Positions 16,600-26,055 of a DNA stretch of 64,000 nt are shown one piece after another. How positions within the stretch are numbered: position 1 is the stretch's first letter; every line of letters begins with the position of its first letter. The DNA is from Phaeobacter bryozoorum (GTDB lineage: Bacteria; Pseudomonadota; Alphaproteobacteria; Rhodobacterales; Rhodobacteraceae). The notes beneath the pieces are model-generated. The model had not been told where the DNA came from. It did not search any database and saw only the letters and a list, made by a program, of their open reading frames with translations. The position numbers and the translations under genes are program-made. The DNA lies in the NCBI RefSeq assembly GCF_041893525.1, contig NZ_CP169068.1, one strand, 5' to 3'.

Positions 16600-19479
16600 A
16601 TGCCCCGTCCAAGTTGGCTCGAAGATCTCCTTGCTACTCTTGTCGGTGGCCGGGGTAATGACAGAATGGGCGGCACCACCGGTGACGATACCATGGATGC
16701 CGGTGAGGGAGACGATACCGTTGCCGGTGAGGAGGGCAGCGATGTCATCGACGGGGGCCTCGGCAATGACGTCATCTATGGCGACATGGGGGACGGTTTT
16801 GCGCAGGGGGCAAACGCATCACCGCTGACGCTCGACATCAACAACATCCAGAGCGTGGTCCATGACGGCAGCACCGGCTCCGTCGGGAACTATGCGATTT
16901 TCAGGGATATCGCCAAGCTTGAGGATGGCACCAGCATCTCCGGCAGGCTGATCCTGCTTGAAAAATCCAACGCCAATATGTCGGTTGAATTCGGCTATAC
17001 CGCCGGCGCGGAAATCCTCTTGACCGGGAACCAGCCGGGGGATCAGGCCAAATTCCGGCTGGAGTTTTTTGATCCCATAACCGGTGAAACGGTCTATCTG
17101 AACTCGACCGCGACCTTCAACGACATTGATGACAACAGTCAAACCGGCGACGCCGAGGCGGTGATCATCGATGGCAACAGTTTCACCTCTTTTGGTATTT
17201 CCTCCGATTCCTCGCTGACCACGGGTATCGACGGAAATGTGGTCAAGGCCACCGGATCGGAACTGAACGATTATACGGATCAGGATTCCTGGTTCTCTGC
17301 CTCGTTTGAGGATCGTTCGTCGATCGAGTTCACCCTGCAGACCCGTGTCGGATTGTCGGGTTTTACCCTATCGGGTGATATTCTGGACGATCCGGTCACC
17401 ACGATCATCGAACAGGGCGCCGATACCGTGCTGGCGGGCGACGGCAATGATATTGTCTACGGTCAGGGCGGCAATGACTCCATCATGGGCGAGGAGGGGG
17501 ACGACCATCTGGAGGGCGGTGATGGCGATGACGTCATGGATGGCGGCGTCGGCGCGGATACCCTGATTGGCGGCGAGGGGGGCGATACCCTCTCCGGCGG
17601 TGACGGCGATGACTATATCGAAGGTGGTGCCGGTGATGACCAGCTGTCCACCGGAATTGGCAACGACACGCTGATCGGCGGCGAGGGCAATGACACCCTG
17701 AACAACTCGGCCGGCGATGACAGCCTGGTCGGCGGGGTTGGCAACGACAGCATCGTTGCGACCGACGGTTTTGACACGCTGGAAGGTGGCGATGGCGACG
17801 ACACCATGTACGGGGGCAATGACGGCGACCTCCTGCTTGGCGGCGCCGACAACGACCTGATGTATGGCGAGTCCGGCAACGACAGCCTCGACGGCGGTGA
17901 TGGCAACGACGTCATGGACGGCGGCATTGGCAACGATACGTTGATGGGTGGTCTCGGGGCCGATACCATCTCCGGTGGTGACGGGGATGATTACATTGAT
18001 GGCGGCGATGGCGACGACAGCCTGACCACCGGCCTCGGGAATGACACGCTGATCGGGGGTGCAGGCAATGATACCCTGCGCAACTCGGCCGGTGACGACA
18101 GCCTGGTGGGCGGGACCGGCGATGACAGCATCGTCGCAACCGATGGCAACGACACGCTGGAAGGCGGCGATGGCGCCGACACGATGTACGGCGGCAATGA
18201 CAACGACCTGCTGGTCGGGGGCAGCGGCGCTGACAAGATGTATGGCGAAGCGGATGCCGATACGTTCCAGATGTCGGACGGCTTTGGCAATGACACGATC
18301 TCGGGCGGTGAGGCCGGCAATGACTCCGACCACATCGACATGTCAGCAGTCACCAGCAGTGTCACGGTAACCTATACCGGGTTTGAAGCGGGGCAGATCA
18401 CCGACGGCGCCGATACGGTCACCTTCAGCGAGATCGAACGGCTGACCCTGACGAACCAGGGCGATGTGGTTGATGCCTCCGTTGACAATGCCGGTGTCAA
18501 TATTGATGCCGGTGCCGGGGATGACACCATCACGCTGGGTAGCGGCCAGGACTCGATCATCGGCGGCGCCGGCGATGACCGGCTGATCCTCACCCAGGCG
18601 GGCGGCGTTGATACCGTCGGCGATTTCGATCTCAACGATGACGATGGCAATGGCTTCTACAACGATCAGCTGGATGTTTCGGGGCTGACTGGTGGCAGCG
18701 GAGTCGGCGGCGCGGTCATGACCAGCGATGTTGTCGTTTCCGACGATGGTTTCGGCAATGCCCTGCTGACCTTTCCGGGTGGTGAACAATTGGTGCTGCA
18801 GGGGGTTACCCCCGCGCAGATGAGCAGCCACAATCAGCTCTATTCAGCGGGGATCCCCTGTTTTACCCCGGATGTCCTGCTTGCAACGCGGCGGGGGGCG
18901 GTTCCGGCCGGTCAGATCCGGGTCGGCGATCTGCTGCAAACCGCTGACAACGGCTTTCAGCCGGTGATCTGGGTCGGCAAGCGTCATCTCAGCTCGGCCG
19001 AGCTGCTGCAGCGCCCGCATCTGCGTCCCTATTGCCTGCGCCCCGGTGGGATCCTCTCGCCGGAGCGTCCGATGCTGCTGTCACCCCAGCATCGCCTGAT
19101 TGTCAGTGATCGCGCCCTGATGCCGGATCATTCCCGCGACGAAAAGTTCATTTCGTCGAAATTGCTGGCCGAAGCTGATCCAGACTTCACCTGCCAGATC
19201 GCGCATCACGCACCCGTCACCTATGTGCATCTGATGACCGAGCAACATGAGGTTATCTTTGCCGAAGGCATCGCGACCGAAACTTTCTGGCCCGGCCCCG
19301 AGGCCATCCGAGGCCTTTCGGTCGATGATATGCGAGAGTTGCTGACCTTGTTCCCCGACCTCGCTGCGGTGCATGGGTTGGCCGGCGAGCCTGGACGTAG
19401 CCGCGTGCGCGGAGCCTATGGCGATCTTGCACGTCGATCCCTCAGGCGCCGCGACATCGGGCATCTGCACGCGGCCTGA
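16600..19479 (+). CDS. RTX calcium-binding repeat protein with C-terminal Hint domain
   Basis: 959-residue secreted-type protein. N-terminal RTX nonapeptides (GGxGxDxxx) at about residues 15-70 are followed by a non-repetitive insert (about 75-270). A long RTX array (about 275-560) follows and includes an exact-looking duplication of 126 residues. A second insert then leads to a Hint_2 domain starting at IPCFTPDVLLATRRG (about residue 754), with PQHRLIVSD and AEGIATETFWPG. The first Cys after the array matches the Hint nucleophile. Such proteins are common in roseobacters and are exported by type I secretion. The Hint domain may self-cleave; no C-terminal splicing half is seen. The start is the ATG at 16600, 9 bp after AAGGA-like sequence. 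Confidence 0.88.
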   Translation: MPRPSWLEDLLATLVGGRGNDRMGGTTGDDTMDAGEGDDTVAGEEGSDVIDGGLGNDVIYGDMGDGFAQGANASPLTLDINNIQSVVHDGSTGSVGNYAIFRDIAKLEDGTSISGRLILLEKSNANMSVEFGYTAGAEILLTGNQPGDQAKFRLEFFDPITGETVYLNSTATFNDIDDNSQTGDAEAVIIDGNSFTSFGISSDSSLTTGIDGNVVKATGSELNDYTDQDSWFSASFEDRSSIEFTLQTRVGLSGFTLSGDILDDPVTTIIEQGADTVLAGDGNDIVYGQGGNDSIMGEEGDDHLEGGDGDDVMDGGVGADTLIGGEGGDTLSGGDGDDYIEGGAGDDQLSTGIGNDTLIGGEGNDTLNNSAGDDSLVGGVGNDSIVATDGFDTLEGGDGDDTMYGGNDGDLLLGGADNDLMYGESGNDSLDGGDGNDVMDGGIGNDTLMGGLGADTISGGDGDDYIDGGDGDDSLTTGLGNDTLIGGAGNDTLRNSAGDDSLVGGTGDDSIVATDGNDTLEGGDGADTMYGGNDNDLLVGGSGADKMYGEADADTFQMSDGFGNDTISGGEAGNDSDHIDMSAVTSSVTVTYTGFEAGQITDGADTVTFSEIERLTLTNQGDVVDASVDNAGVNIDAGAGDDTITLGSGQDSIIGGAGDDRLILTQAGGVDTVGDFDLNDDDGNGFYNDQLDVSGLTGGSGVGGAVMTSDVVVSDDGFGNALLTFPGGEQLVLQGVTPAQMSSHNQLYSAGIPCFTPDVLLATRRGAVPAGQIRVGDLLQTADNGFQPVIWVGKRHLSSAELLQRPHLRPYCLRPGGILSPERPMLLSPQHRLIVSDRALMPDHSRDEKFISSKLLAEADPDFTCQIAHHAPVTYVHLMTEQHEVIFAEGIATETFWPGPEAIRGLSVDDMRELLTLFPDLAAVHGLAGEPGRSRVRGAYGDLARRSLRRRDIGHLHAA
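17527..18282 (+). repeat. Tandem 378-bp internal duplication in the RTX gene
   Basis: Two consecutive copies of a 126-codon block, the second starting at about 17905. Each runs DVMDGG, DTLxGG, DYI(E/D)GG, NDTLIGG, NSAGDDSLVGG, NDSIVATDG, DTMYGGND. The copies differ mainly by conservative or synonymous changes, which suggests a fairly recent duplication or gene conversion. Confidence 0.8.
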
Positions 19480-20049
19480 CACGGCGCGAGGGCGAGGGGC
19501 GCAGACGCTCGCGCGGCGCAAGGTGCCCGATCTGGGGATCGGCATGACCGCAAGGTGACGACGCCGCATGACCGCATATCTGCTCGCAGCACATCTTTCC
19601 AAGCCATCGTCGCGTGCGGCGGGCGTCATGAGCGGATGGTGGTTGTGCTGTGGCCGTGGTCTTCGGCTCAGGGTCTATTATGCGCTACCAAAAATGCAAA
19701 ACGAGGAGATGGTCGCCCATTTGCCGTCCCCCGATCTGGCGGGATAAAGGACTGCAAGGCGATCTTTCTGCCCCAGGGTGCGGATCAATGCGGCAGTGAT
19801 TGTTGAGTGAAAACAGCACCGTGCGGAACATATTAGCCAGTTAACGCTGTGGGGTGAGCCACGCCATCTCATTCATTTCAGAGAGTGGGAATTGTCACAA
19901 AGTTCTGCCTCTGAGCTTTAAGTTTTCTCTTTGAAATCAGTGGGGCAAAATTCCGATGTCGAACCAGATCTGCCTTTTTCGTCAGATAGGTTTGCCTCTG
20001 GCGGGATATGAAAAAGCCGGCGCATTGGCCGACTTCTATTGGGATCAGC
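19480..20049. other. 570-bp intergenic region between RTX gene and tniQ
   Basis: No gene I can support. It is less GC-rich than its surroundings after about 19800. Three copies of a TCTGCCTCTG-like word (19903, 19967, 19988) lie in the last 150 bp before tniQ and could be transposase-binding sites of the Tn7-like element. Its left end should lie here if the element carries no cargo on this side. Confidence 0.35.
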
Positions 20050-21843
20050 TCAGAGAACGTCGCTTCGCCTGAAAATCATGTTGGCGCGTGGGTCCAATGG
20101 TAGCGGCTTCGCCCCGCGATCAAGCTGGATCACAGCCTCGACGCCTGGCAACCGCTCGTTCTTCGCTGCCAGGTCGACCACCGAGATATGGCTCTTGGAA
20201 AACTGCTCCATTGACTTGGCGCAGACGTACCTCCTTATGCGCCCGCTCTTCAGCTCCTCAACCTCGCGGAACTTCAGAACACCTGTGTCCATCAGGCTCC
20301 GTATCGTTCGAATGTTGATGCCGAGGATCTTGGCGGCACGGGTCGGGCGAACGGTCCCCTCGTGATCCGTGGCGATGACCTCACGCAGCATGTCGAGCGA
20401 AACACGGAAATCTGGGAAGCGTGGGGTGGCATGGTTGGCGACGCCCAGCGGAATCTGGTTTCTCAGAATGATTTCGATCACCCGTTCGGTCGGTATCCGA
20501 ACCCGGTGCGAAGCCGTCGCGATGTCGAGCAGATCGTCCGTCTGTGGAAGATCGGCGCGCGCCCTCAGCTTGCCGAGAAAGCCATCGAGATCGCGGGGGT
20601 GGTACATCGGCGAGGCATTCTTCTCGTCGAAGTACTTCTCGACCAGCCCTGGCTTCGTCAGTTTGGCCATCATGAAGCGCTCGACGCCGAGATATTTGCC
20701 TGCTTCGGTCGCGTTCAGAAGGGTGTCGAAGTCTGTCGCGATGTCATTGATGATTGCCGTAGGTACATAGGCGTTCAGCACAAAACCCTGGCCGGAAGCA
20801 TTCCGTTCCGCCAGGCCCATCGAAGCCAATCGCCGGGCAAGCTTCCAGCCAGACAGGCCGTACCTTGATCGTGCAGTTGATAGCGAGTGAACGTACTGCT
20901 CCGGGCATGGATGGCCCAGGACAATCGAACCTTCCGAGATCGGGAAGTTGCGGAAGATGAACTCCCGGACCAGATAGCGGATCACATCGAACTGAGGATC
21001 GTCGTCACGATGGCGCAGCCATTCGAAGAAGACGCGGTAGCGGGTCCGGTAGAGCGTGTTGTCGATTGGATGGGCACGCTGGATGTCCTTTAGTTTCTGC
21101 CTGAAAGCATCGGGCCCGTGACGCAGCACTTCAAACCCCGCTGTGCCAGCAGCAGCCCATTGGGCGGCGGTTGTTGTTTCCCGCCGTGCCTTGGCACCTC
21201 TTGTCAGCAGCAGCCCGAACCCTTCACAGGTTTGTGCCGCGACATGGAACGGCAGGCGGTCTAGCCACGAGTTTCCTGGACCTTCCTCAATCCTGTTCCT
21301 CAGATAGCGTTCGAAGACCAGGTCGTGTTCGTTTGCACCCTGCGGTTCGGGCGGGGAAAAGCCGGAAATCAGATGGATGAAATCGAACCTGTCCCTTGTT
21401 CCAGGCGCCTTGGGCAACGAAACAAGGTGGCAGTTGTGCGTGGCGCAGGTCCGGATCGAAGTCAGCTGCCATAACCCGAAGTGCGCAGCATCAGTATCGT
21501 GCATAGTGTCATGCAGGCATTGTGGACAGCCCATGAGAGCTGTCCGGCTGAAGGCCGTGAACTTGATTTCCTCCTGCCCTAGCCGGAACCAGCCGGGAGA
21601 GACAAGCTCTGGCGTGCTCCGTTGGAGCGCAGCAGGCTCGATACCAGCTAGTGCGGCCAGTCGCGCACAGTCTTCTTGGCACCCATTGGTCAGGCCGAGA
21701 TAGTCGATCCCGAAATCGGAGACGAACAGGGCCATGCTTGGCACGCCATTCCGGCGTGCGAGGCGGGACGCAAGTGATGTTGCGGTTTCCCCCTGATGGA
21801 ATTTCACATTCAGCGGTAGCGCCTTGATTGTTGAGAACATCAT
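20050..21843 (-). CDS. tniQ: TniQ/TnsD-like target-selection protein
   Basis: 597-residue protein of the TniQ family, which links a target site or targeting complex to TnsC. The TniQ domain (about residues 1-280) opens with GETATSLASRLARRNG and has the zinc-binding Cys/His set CPQC ... CATHNCH. The C-terminal 300 residues contain further helical repeats and an HTH-like stretch (RAAKILGINIRTIRSLMD) suited to DNA contact. This is TnsD size, larger than the short TniQ of CRISPR-associated elements, so recognition of a fixed attachment site is plausible (inference). It overlaps tnsC by four bases (ATGA). Confidence 0.88.
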   Translation of the reverse strand: MMFSTIKALPLNVKFHQGETATSLASRLARRNGVPSMALFVSDFGIDYLGLTNGCQEDCARLAALAGIEPAALQRSTPELVSPGWFRLGQEEIKFTAFSRTALMGCPQCLHDTMHDTDAAHFGLWQLTSIRTCATHNCHLVSLPKAPGTRDRFDFIHLISGFSPPEPQGANEHDLVFERYLRNRIEEGPGNSWLDRLPFHVAAQTCEGFGLLLTRGAKARRETTTAAQWAAAGTAGFEVLRHGPDAFRQKLKDIQRAHPIDNTLYRTRYRVFFEWLRHRDDDPQFDVIRYLVREFIFRNFPISEGSIVLGHPCPEQYVHSLSTARSRYGLSGWKLARRLASMGLAERNASGQGFVLNAYVPTAIINDIATDFDTLLNATEAGKYLGVERFMMAKLTKPGLVEKYFDEKNASPMYHPRDLDGFLGKLRARADLPQTDDLLDIATASHRVRIPTERVIEIILRNQIPLGVANHATPRFPDFRVSLDMLREVIATDHEGTVRPTRAAKILGINIRTIRSLMDTGVLKFREVEELKSGRIRRYVCAKSMEQFSKSHISVVDLAAKNERLPGVEAVIQLDRGAKPLPLDPRANMIFRRSDVL

Positions 21844-22796
21844 GTTCGGTTCTCCCGTGTGAACACCTGTCGTGCTTCAATTCGAAGGAAATCCGGCACG
21901 ACGAATGGGTTGAACTCCGGATCGCAGGACGTGCGCAGATGGTATGCCCTTACGAAGTTGTTTCGGTTCGGTGTTTTCTGTTCTTGAAGCAAGGCGTCTT
22001 CGATGGCGGCCAGAATGAGCTCGATGACGAGGCCAAATTGGTTGGCGGCGGCATGCACGAGACGCTCTCCCTGCGTCAGCTCAAGAACATCTTCCTCAGG
22101 ACCAAGCTGAGCCCGTTCGCAGAAACTCTCCAGAAGATCGACGACGTCTTCGCCATGGGCGGTCGGAGAAAAACTCTCGAAGCGTGTCGTTTTCATCCGC
22201 CTTGCCAACTGGGGATCGTGATTTAGGATATCCTCCAATTCGTTGGTGCGTGAAAGGATGATCCCGACAGGCCAGTCCTTGTCCGTCATCAGTGTCTTGA
22301 GCATCGATGCGACTGCGTTGAGTTCATGTTTGGTTCCTCGCGATACGAGGTCTTGGGCCTCGTCGAGATGGACGAAAAGAACGCGCCGCTCCTTAAGATG
22401 GTGGCGCACCAAGTCCCATATGTACCAAGCCTGCCGCTCAGAGCTGATCTGGTAACCGAGTGCGCACAGCAGGGTCTGCCCCAAGAATTTCAGTGTTGCG
22501 GGTGAGGGCACCCGCAAGCTGATGATCGTAGTCTTCCCATAACCCTCGTCGGCTAGCCTTCGGATTTGACCGCCCAGCAGAAATTCGATGGCGGCACTTT
22601 TTCCTGCGCCTGATGGCCTCGCGAGAGCGAGCCCGTGGGCTTCATTGACCATGCCAGCCGATAAGTCGGCGAGCCGCTTTTCGACCAGCATTTCGAAGCT
22701 GGCGGCGAGCGGGGTGTAGCGTTCGTGGTGAATGAAGCGGCCTTTCAGCACTGCAATACGCTGAGCAGCTTGGATGATGCGATTACTCTTCATCAT
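21840..22796 (-). CDS. tnsC: TnsC-like AAA+ ATPase
   Basis: About 318-residue AAA ATPase that regulates Tn7-type transposition. Walker A is PSGAGKS (residues 61-67) and Walker B is VLFVHLDEAQDL (139-150). The start is the ATG at 22796, which overlaps the tnsB stop (ATGATGAAGAGTAA). The frame is open further upstream, but that part lies within tnsB. Sits between tnsB and tniQ in an operon with overlapping junctions, as in other Tn7-like elements. Confidence 0.9.
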   Translation of the reverse strand: MMKSNRIIQAAQRIAVLKGRFIHHERYTPLAASFEMLVEKRLADLSAGMVNEAHGLALARPSGAGKSAAIEFLLGGQIRRLADEGYGKTTIISLRVPSPATLKFLGQTLLCALGYQISSERQAWYIWDLVRHHLKERRVLFVHLDEAQDLVSRGTKHELNAVASMLKTLMTDKDWPVGIILSRTNELEDILNHDPQLARRMKTTRFESFSPTAHGEDVVDLLESFCERAQLGPEEDVLELTQGERLVHAAANQFGLVIELILAAIEDALLQEQKTPNRNNFVRAYHLRTSCDPEFNPFVVPDFLRIEARQVFTRENRT

Positions 22797-24922
22797 CGAA
22801 CCTCCAACGCTTACGACGCTCGCGCTGTTCTGGCGGATCGGATGGTTTGCTGACCGGCGCTTCCGCTTCGCTCTGGCCGTTGCGCGGGGTAATGGAAATC
22901 GCATCATCGAGCAGATTTGTGCTGGGCGTAATCTGCCCCAATCGCATTTCGTCGGAACGGATCGGGTAGTGCAGTGCAGCTTGAGACCGCTCTACCTCTT
23001 CGTCAGTCACATGGAACGGCGTCAGTTCGCGAAGCGCGAAGGCCCGTCGGTTGGCCTCGGAAATTTTCTCGATGGCGCGCTGAACCTTGGGGGCATCCAA
23101 TTCGACGCCACGCTTATGCTTGTGGCGCACAGACCGTATGCCTTCGCGGAGCTGTTCGAAGGTGATCCCGTCAAAGCCAGGTTGGTTGGCCATGGCGGGA
23201 TACCAGGTCGCGCCGACACGGACGGCAATCCACCCAATGTCATGTAAATCCGCCCTGATCTCGACCTCTCGTGTTGGTGAGTGAAGAAAGGCTTCTCGTA
23301 GTACTTCGCAACTATAGGTCAGGCCCGCGAACATGACCCCATCACCACGCAATTTGCGGATCAATGGACGCCTGAATGCTTTGCGTATGGTAAGTCCGTC
23401 AGGAACCGGCGGTGTACCATGTTTCGAAACAAGCCGCGCCCAGGCTGCATTCGGCGTTTCCCCCTTGAGCGACCCATGCGGTTGATTGTGGTAGATATCA
23501 ACGATGTAGGTCAGCAGAATCTTGATTAGATCGTTATCGCAAAGACAGGCCAGCGTTTCTGAGGGATAGTCACCGCGCTCCACGGTATGGAAAAACGTGC
23601 GCCCTGCCAGCAATGGCATGAGCTGATGCCCCAGCGTGCGAAAGAATGACTTCGATGAACCCTCTGAGCCAGGGACGCCCTGCATGAGGGAGATGGGCGG
23701 TGATCGCGAGTGAGCTCACCGTTCCCTGAAAATCATCGGAAACGAAGGCCGGCCCCATATCCGAGACAAGTGTTCCTATCCCACCGTGATGGTGCCAAGT
23801 GCTTTCGCATGCCGCTGCTTGAGCAAGGTGCGTCTTGTCCTCGAAGATGTCGCGCAGCGCGCGGATCGCGTCGTCGGAGTTGGGGGTCTCAGCCAACCGC
23901 ATAGAGACGACGCATTTCGTGGCACAATCGATTGCGATGTAGAGCCAGCGGCGTCCGGTCTCGAAGCGCTCTTGCCGTTCGCGGGGGAGGTGGCTCCAAA
24001 TCCCGGTCAGGGTCAGAAGAGAGATGACGTCGAGCCGGTTCTCGTCCATCTCGACGCGCTCTATCGGGCGGACAACGTCTGGCCCGATACTGAACAGCGT
24101 GAAATGAGCCGCTGCAGCGGCTGCGCCGTGCCGCTTGGCATAGAGGTAGAATGGGTCTGCCATATCCAGGCGGCGCTGGATGCTCGAAGCAGACGGAATT
24201 ACCAAAGGAGCGGCGCCCGCATCTGCGCGTCGTCGATTTTCCTCCTTGAAGAGGGCTTGGGTTTCCTTGATCGCTTGCACCCGCGTTGGGCGCTGCGTGT
24301 CAGCATAGATTTCCACGACCTGGTTCATCAGGGCTTCGGCGTGGGGACACCAGCGTCGGTCTCGGGTTCCAGAGCGGTAGGTGTCAGGGATGAGCGCGAG
24401 GGGCGAATAGCTCGACGCCTGATAGGCGCGCACCCACTGAAACGCGGTTCGGCTGCCGGGAATGCCTCGTATCGTGATTTCCTCGCCCGGCCGTGCTTTC
24501 TTGGGAGCAGCGGCAGCTTCGCCGACAAGCCTCTGTGTTTCCGCTCCGAGCCGTGCTCGGGCTTGGTCATAGGCTTCTTGCGTGCGTTTGATGTCGCCCG
24601 CGGCTTCGAGGGCGAGGAAAGCGTCACAGAACGCCTTTCGCCAGATCACCAGCCGACTGACTTTCTCCGGCAGTTCGCTGATGACTTCTACCGGCTTGCT
24701 CCGGCGAATTTGCTGCGCCGCCCGGTCAAAATACCCCGCGAAATAGGTCGTGTCGGGCCGGCGCATCATCTCGGCAAGCTCCTGGTGGGAGAAAGCCTCA
24801 GTGATTCCCGGCTGCCCAACGCGCTCGAAGGTGCCGCCTGCATCGTTGATCTCCAGGGGGCGCATGGCGACGCCCGCCGTGGTGATCATGTCAGTGTTTG
24901 AGAAACGGAAACGAAGGGTCAT
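22783..24922 (-). pseudogene. tnsB: TnsB-like DDE transposase, frameshifted
   Basis: Transposase of the Mu/TnsB (rve) type, broken by one extra base. The first frame (24922 to 23570) carries an N-terminal HTH region and the RNase-H core, with D293 in EMDENRLD, D388 in VSDMGPAF and E424 in RPWLRGFIE. Right after that Glu codon (about 23651) the reading continues one base off as SFFRTLGHQLMPLLAGRT. It then proceeds through the Mu-type C-terminal beta-barrel to 22783. Skipping one G restores a normal protein of about 710 residues. No slippery heptamer is seen, so a disabling mutation or sequencing error is likelier than programmed shifting. The ATG at 24922 has GGAGG upstream and overlaps the tnsA stop. 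Confidence 0.88.
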
Positions 24923-25419
24923 GCGGCCACCTCCGTCAGAGAGGGGCGTGCCCAAGCGAGTGTTCGGGCTGCTTCTGCAGCCGCGCTCTTGTCGATGTGG
25001 TGATCGGTTACGAGCGAGATGCGGTCCGCAAAGGTTTTGGGGACCGCGGCCGCAACTGCCTCGAGCTCCGACGCAAAATTCAGCTTCAGGGCACGTCGCA
25101 TGGGTTTGATCGCCACCGCGACACGCTCACCATCCTTCTTCGTGACAAGGAAGTCGAAGACATGCTGCGCCGACTGGCCATCGGCACCTACGTATGAGAT
25201 CGCTGGTGGCTGTTCCCGAATATGGTGCACGTCGTCTCGCACCAGCATCAGGCAAAGAAAGGCGTATTCGGGCGCGCTCTCGAAGTAGATGACGCGCGGG
25301 CGCTGGAAGCCAGGTAGCATGGCAACCATCGAGCCGCGCAGGCTGCCCTTGGACCGGCGTGCAGGTATACGTGTCGCGTGGCTCGGCTCCGGCTCGCGGT
25401 AGATCAGATTGTCGTTCAT
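24919..25419 (-). CDS. tnsA: TnsA-like endonuclease
   Basis: 166-residue protein matching the TnsA N-terminal nuclease domain: VIYFESAPEYAFLCLMLVRDDVHHIREQPP followed by the catalytic-type HVFDFLVTKKDGERVAVAIKP. It carries Glu, Asp and a later Lys in the restriction-enzyme-like order. TnsA cuts the 5' ends of the transposon so that it moves by cut-and-paste. It is short compared with TnsA of Tn7 (273 aa), lacking most of the C-terminal TnsC-contact part. The ATG at 25419 is preferred; a GTG seven codons upstream is also possible. First gene of the operon. Confidence 0.82.
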   Translation of the reverse strand: MNDNLIYREPEPSHATRIPARRSKGSLRGSMVAMLPGFQRPRVIYFESAPEYAFLCLMLVRDDVHHIREQPPAISYVGADGQSAQHVFDFLVTKKDGERVAVAIKPMRRALKLNFASELEAVAAAVPKTFADRISLVTDHHIDKSAAAEAARTLAWARPSLTEVAA

Positions 25420-25642
25420 GATGATTGGAGCGCACCTCACCTGGACGCCGACCCATGCGGATCGGAGCAGGTGCGGGGCGGCATCCCCCTATATTTGAGA
25501 TGAGTTGAGCAGCCCTGCCGAGAGACGCCCCGGCAGGTTGACTTTTCGTAGGACTTAGGGGATGAATAAGTGGTCGGTCGCTATCGACGCTTATTCAAAA
25601 GGCCTTCCTGTTGGCGCAGGAGGGTCTTTTATTTTCCCGATG

Positions 25643-25903
25643 TCAGGATTTACTTGCCGCGCTGTCCTCCTCTGCTGGATAACGGTCGGGGAAGAGCTCG
25701 GCCGGTGTTGTCTCGACAGCATCGGCAAGGGCTTTTTCGATTTTCAAAGACCTGCGCAGACCTTGGCTGACCAGCGTAACCGTCGAACGCAGAACTTCGA
25801 GCTCGCGGGCGACCGAGGCAATGGGCTTGCCACGTAGCCGTAGCTCCATTTTCAGGCGTTCATGAGCTGGGTTCACTGTGTGTGACATCGACGCTGTAAC
25901 CAT
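25643..25903 (-). CDS. Ner/Nlp-like HTH regulator
   Basis: 86-residue DNA-binding protein resembling Ner of phage Mu and Nlp/SfsB: HERLKMELRLRGKPIASVARELEVLRSTVTLVSQGLRRSLKIEKALADAV followed by TPAELFPDRY. Ner represses the early promoters of Mu. Here it lies 220 bp upstream of tnsA in the same direction and could control the transposition operon, or the divergent gene at 26056. Start at 25903, or at 25888 five codons in. Confidence 0.7.
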   Translation of the reverse strand: MVTASMSHTVNPAHERLKMELRLRGKPIASVARELEVLRSTVTLVSQGLRRSLKIEKALADAVETTPAELFPDRYPAEEDSAASKS

Positions 25904-25990
25904 GGTTGCTGAGACTTCGTGATCCGGAGGGAATCAGCTATCAACGAGTCAGTCAAGGATAACTGTTTTAAATCAGGTGGTTAAAAAATA

Positions 25991-26030
25991 CGGTGAAATT
26001 CCCAAGATTGTTGCCTTGGGGATTTTACCG
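25991..26030. promoter_or_regulatory. 16-bp inverted repeat (operator or mRNA hairpin)
   Basis: The arms CGGTGAAATTCCCAAG (25991-26006) and CTTGGGGATTTTACCG (26015-26030) pair along their whole length around an 8-nt loop, with only two G.T positions. It lies between the divergent Ner-like gene and the gene at 26056, about 25 bp before that start codon. It could be a Ner-type operator or a hairpin in the 5' leader. Confidence 0.45.
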
Positions 26031-26055
26031 GAGTTTTCGGCCAAGGGAGGCCTGG

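Noticed and set aside
16600..18300. Regularly spaced repeats that could suggest a CRISPR array
   Set aside because: They are protein-coding RTX nonapeptide repeats, without spacers of uniform length and without cas genes nearby.
17368..18333. 321-codon minus-strand frame opposite the RTX array
   Set aside because: Shadow of the repetitive GGxGxDxxx coding; no start signal.
19555..19806. 84-codon plus-strand frame after the RTX gene
   Set aside because: No ribosome site, no family resemblance, and a GC-rich region where chance frames are common.
25708..25725. TCGACA at 25713 with TGTCGA near 19955 as possible matching Tn7-type ends
   Set aside because: The match does not extend past six bases, and the right site lies inside the Ner-like gene.
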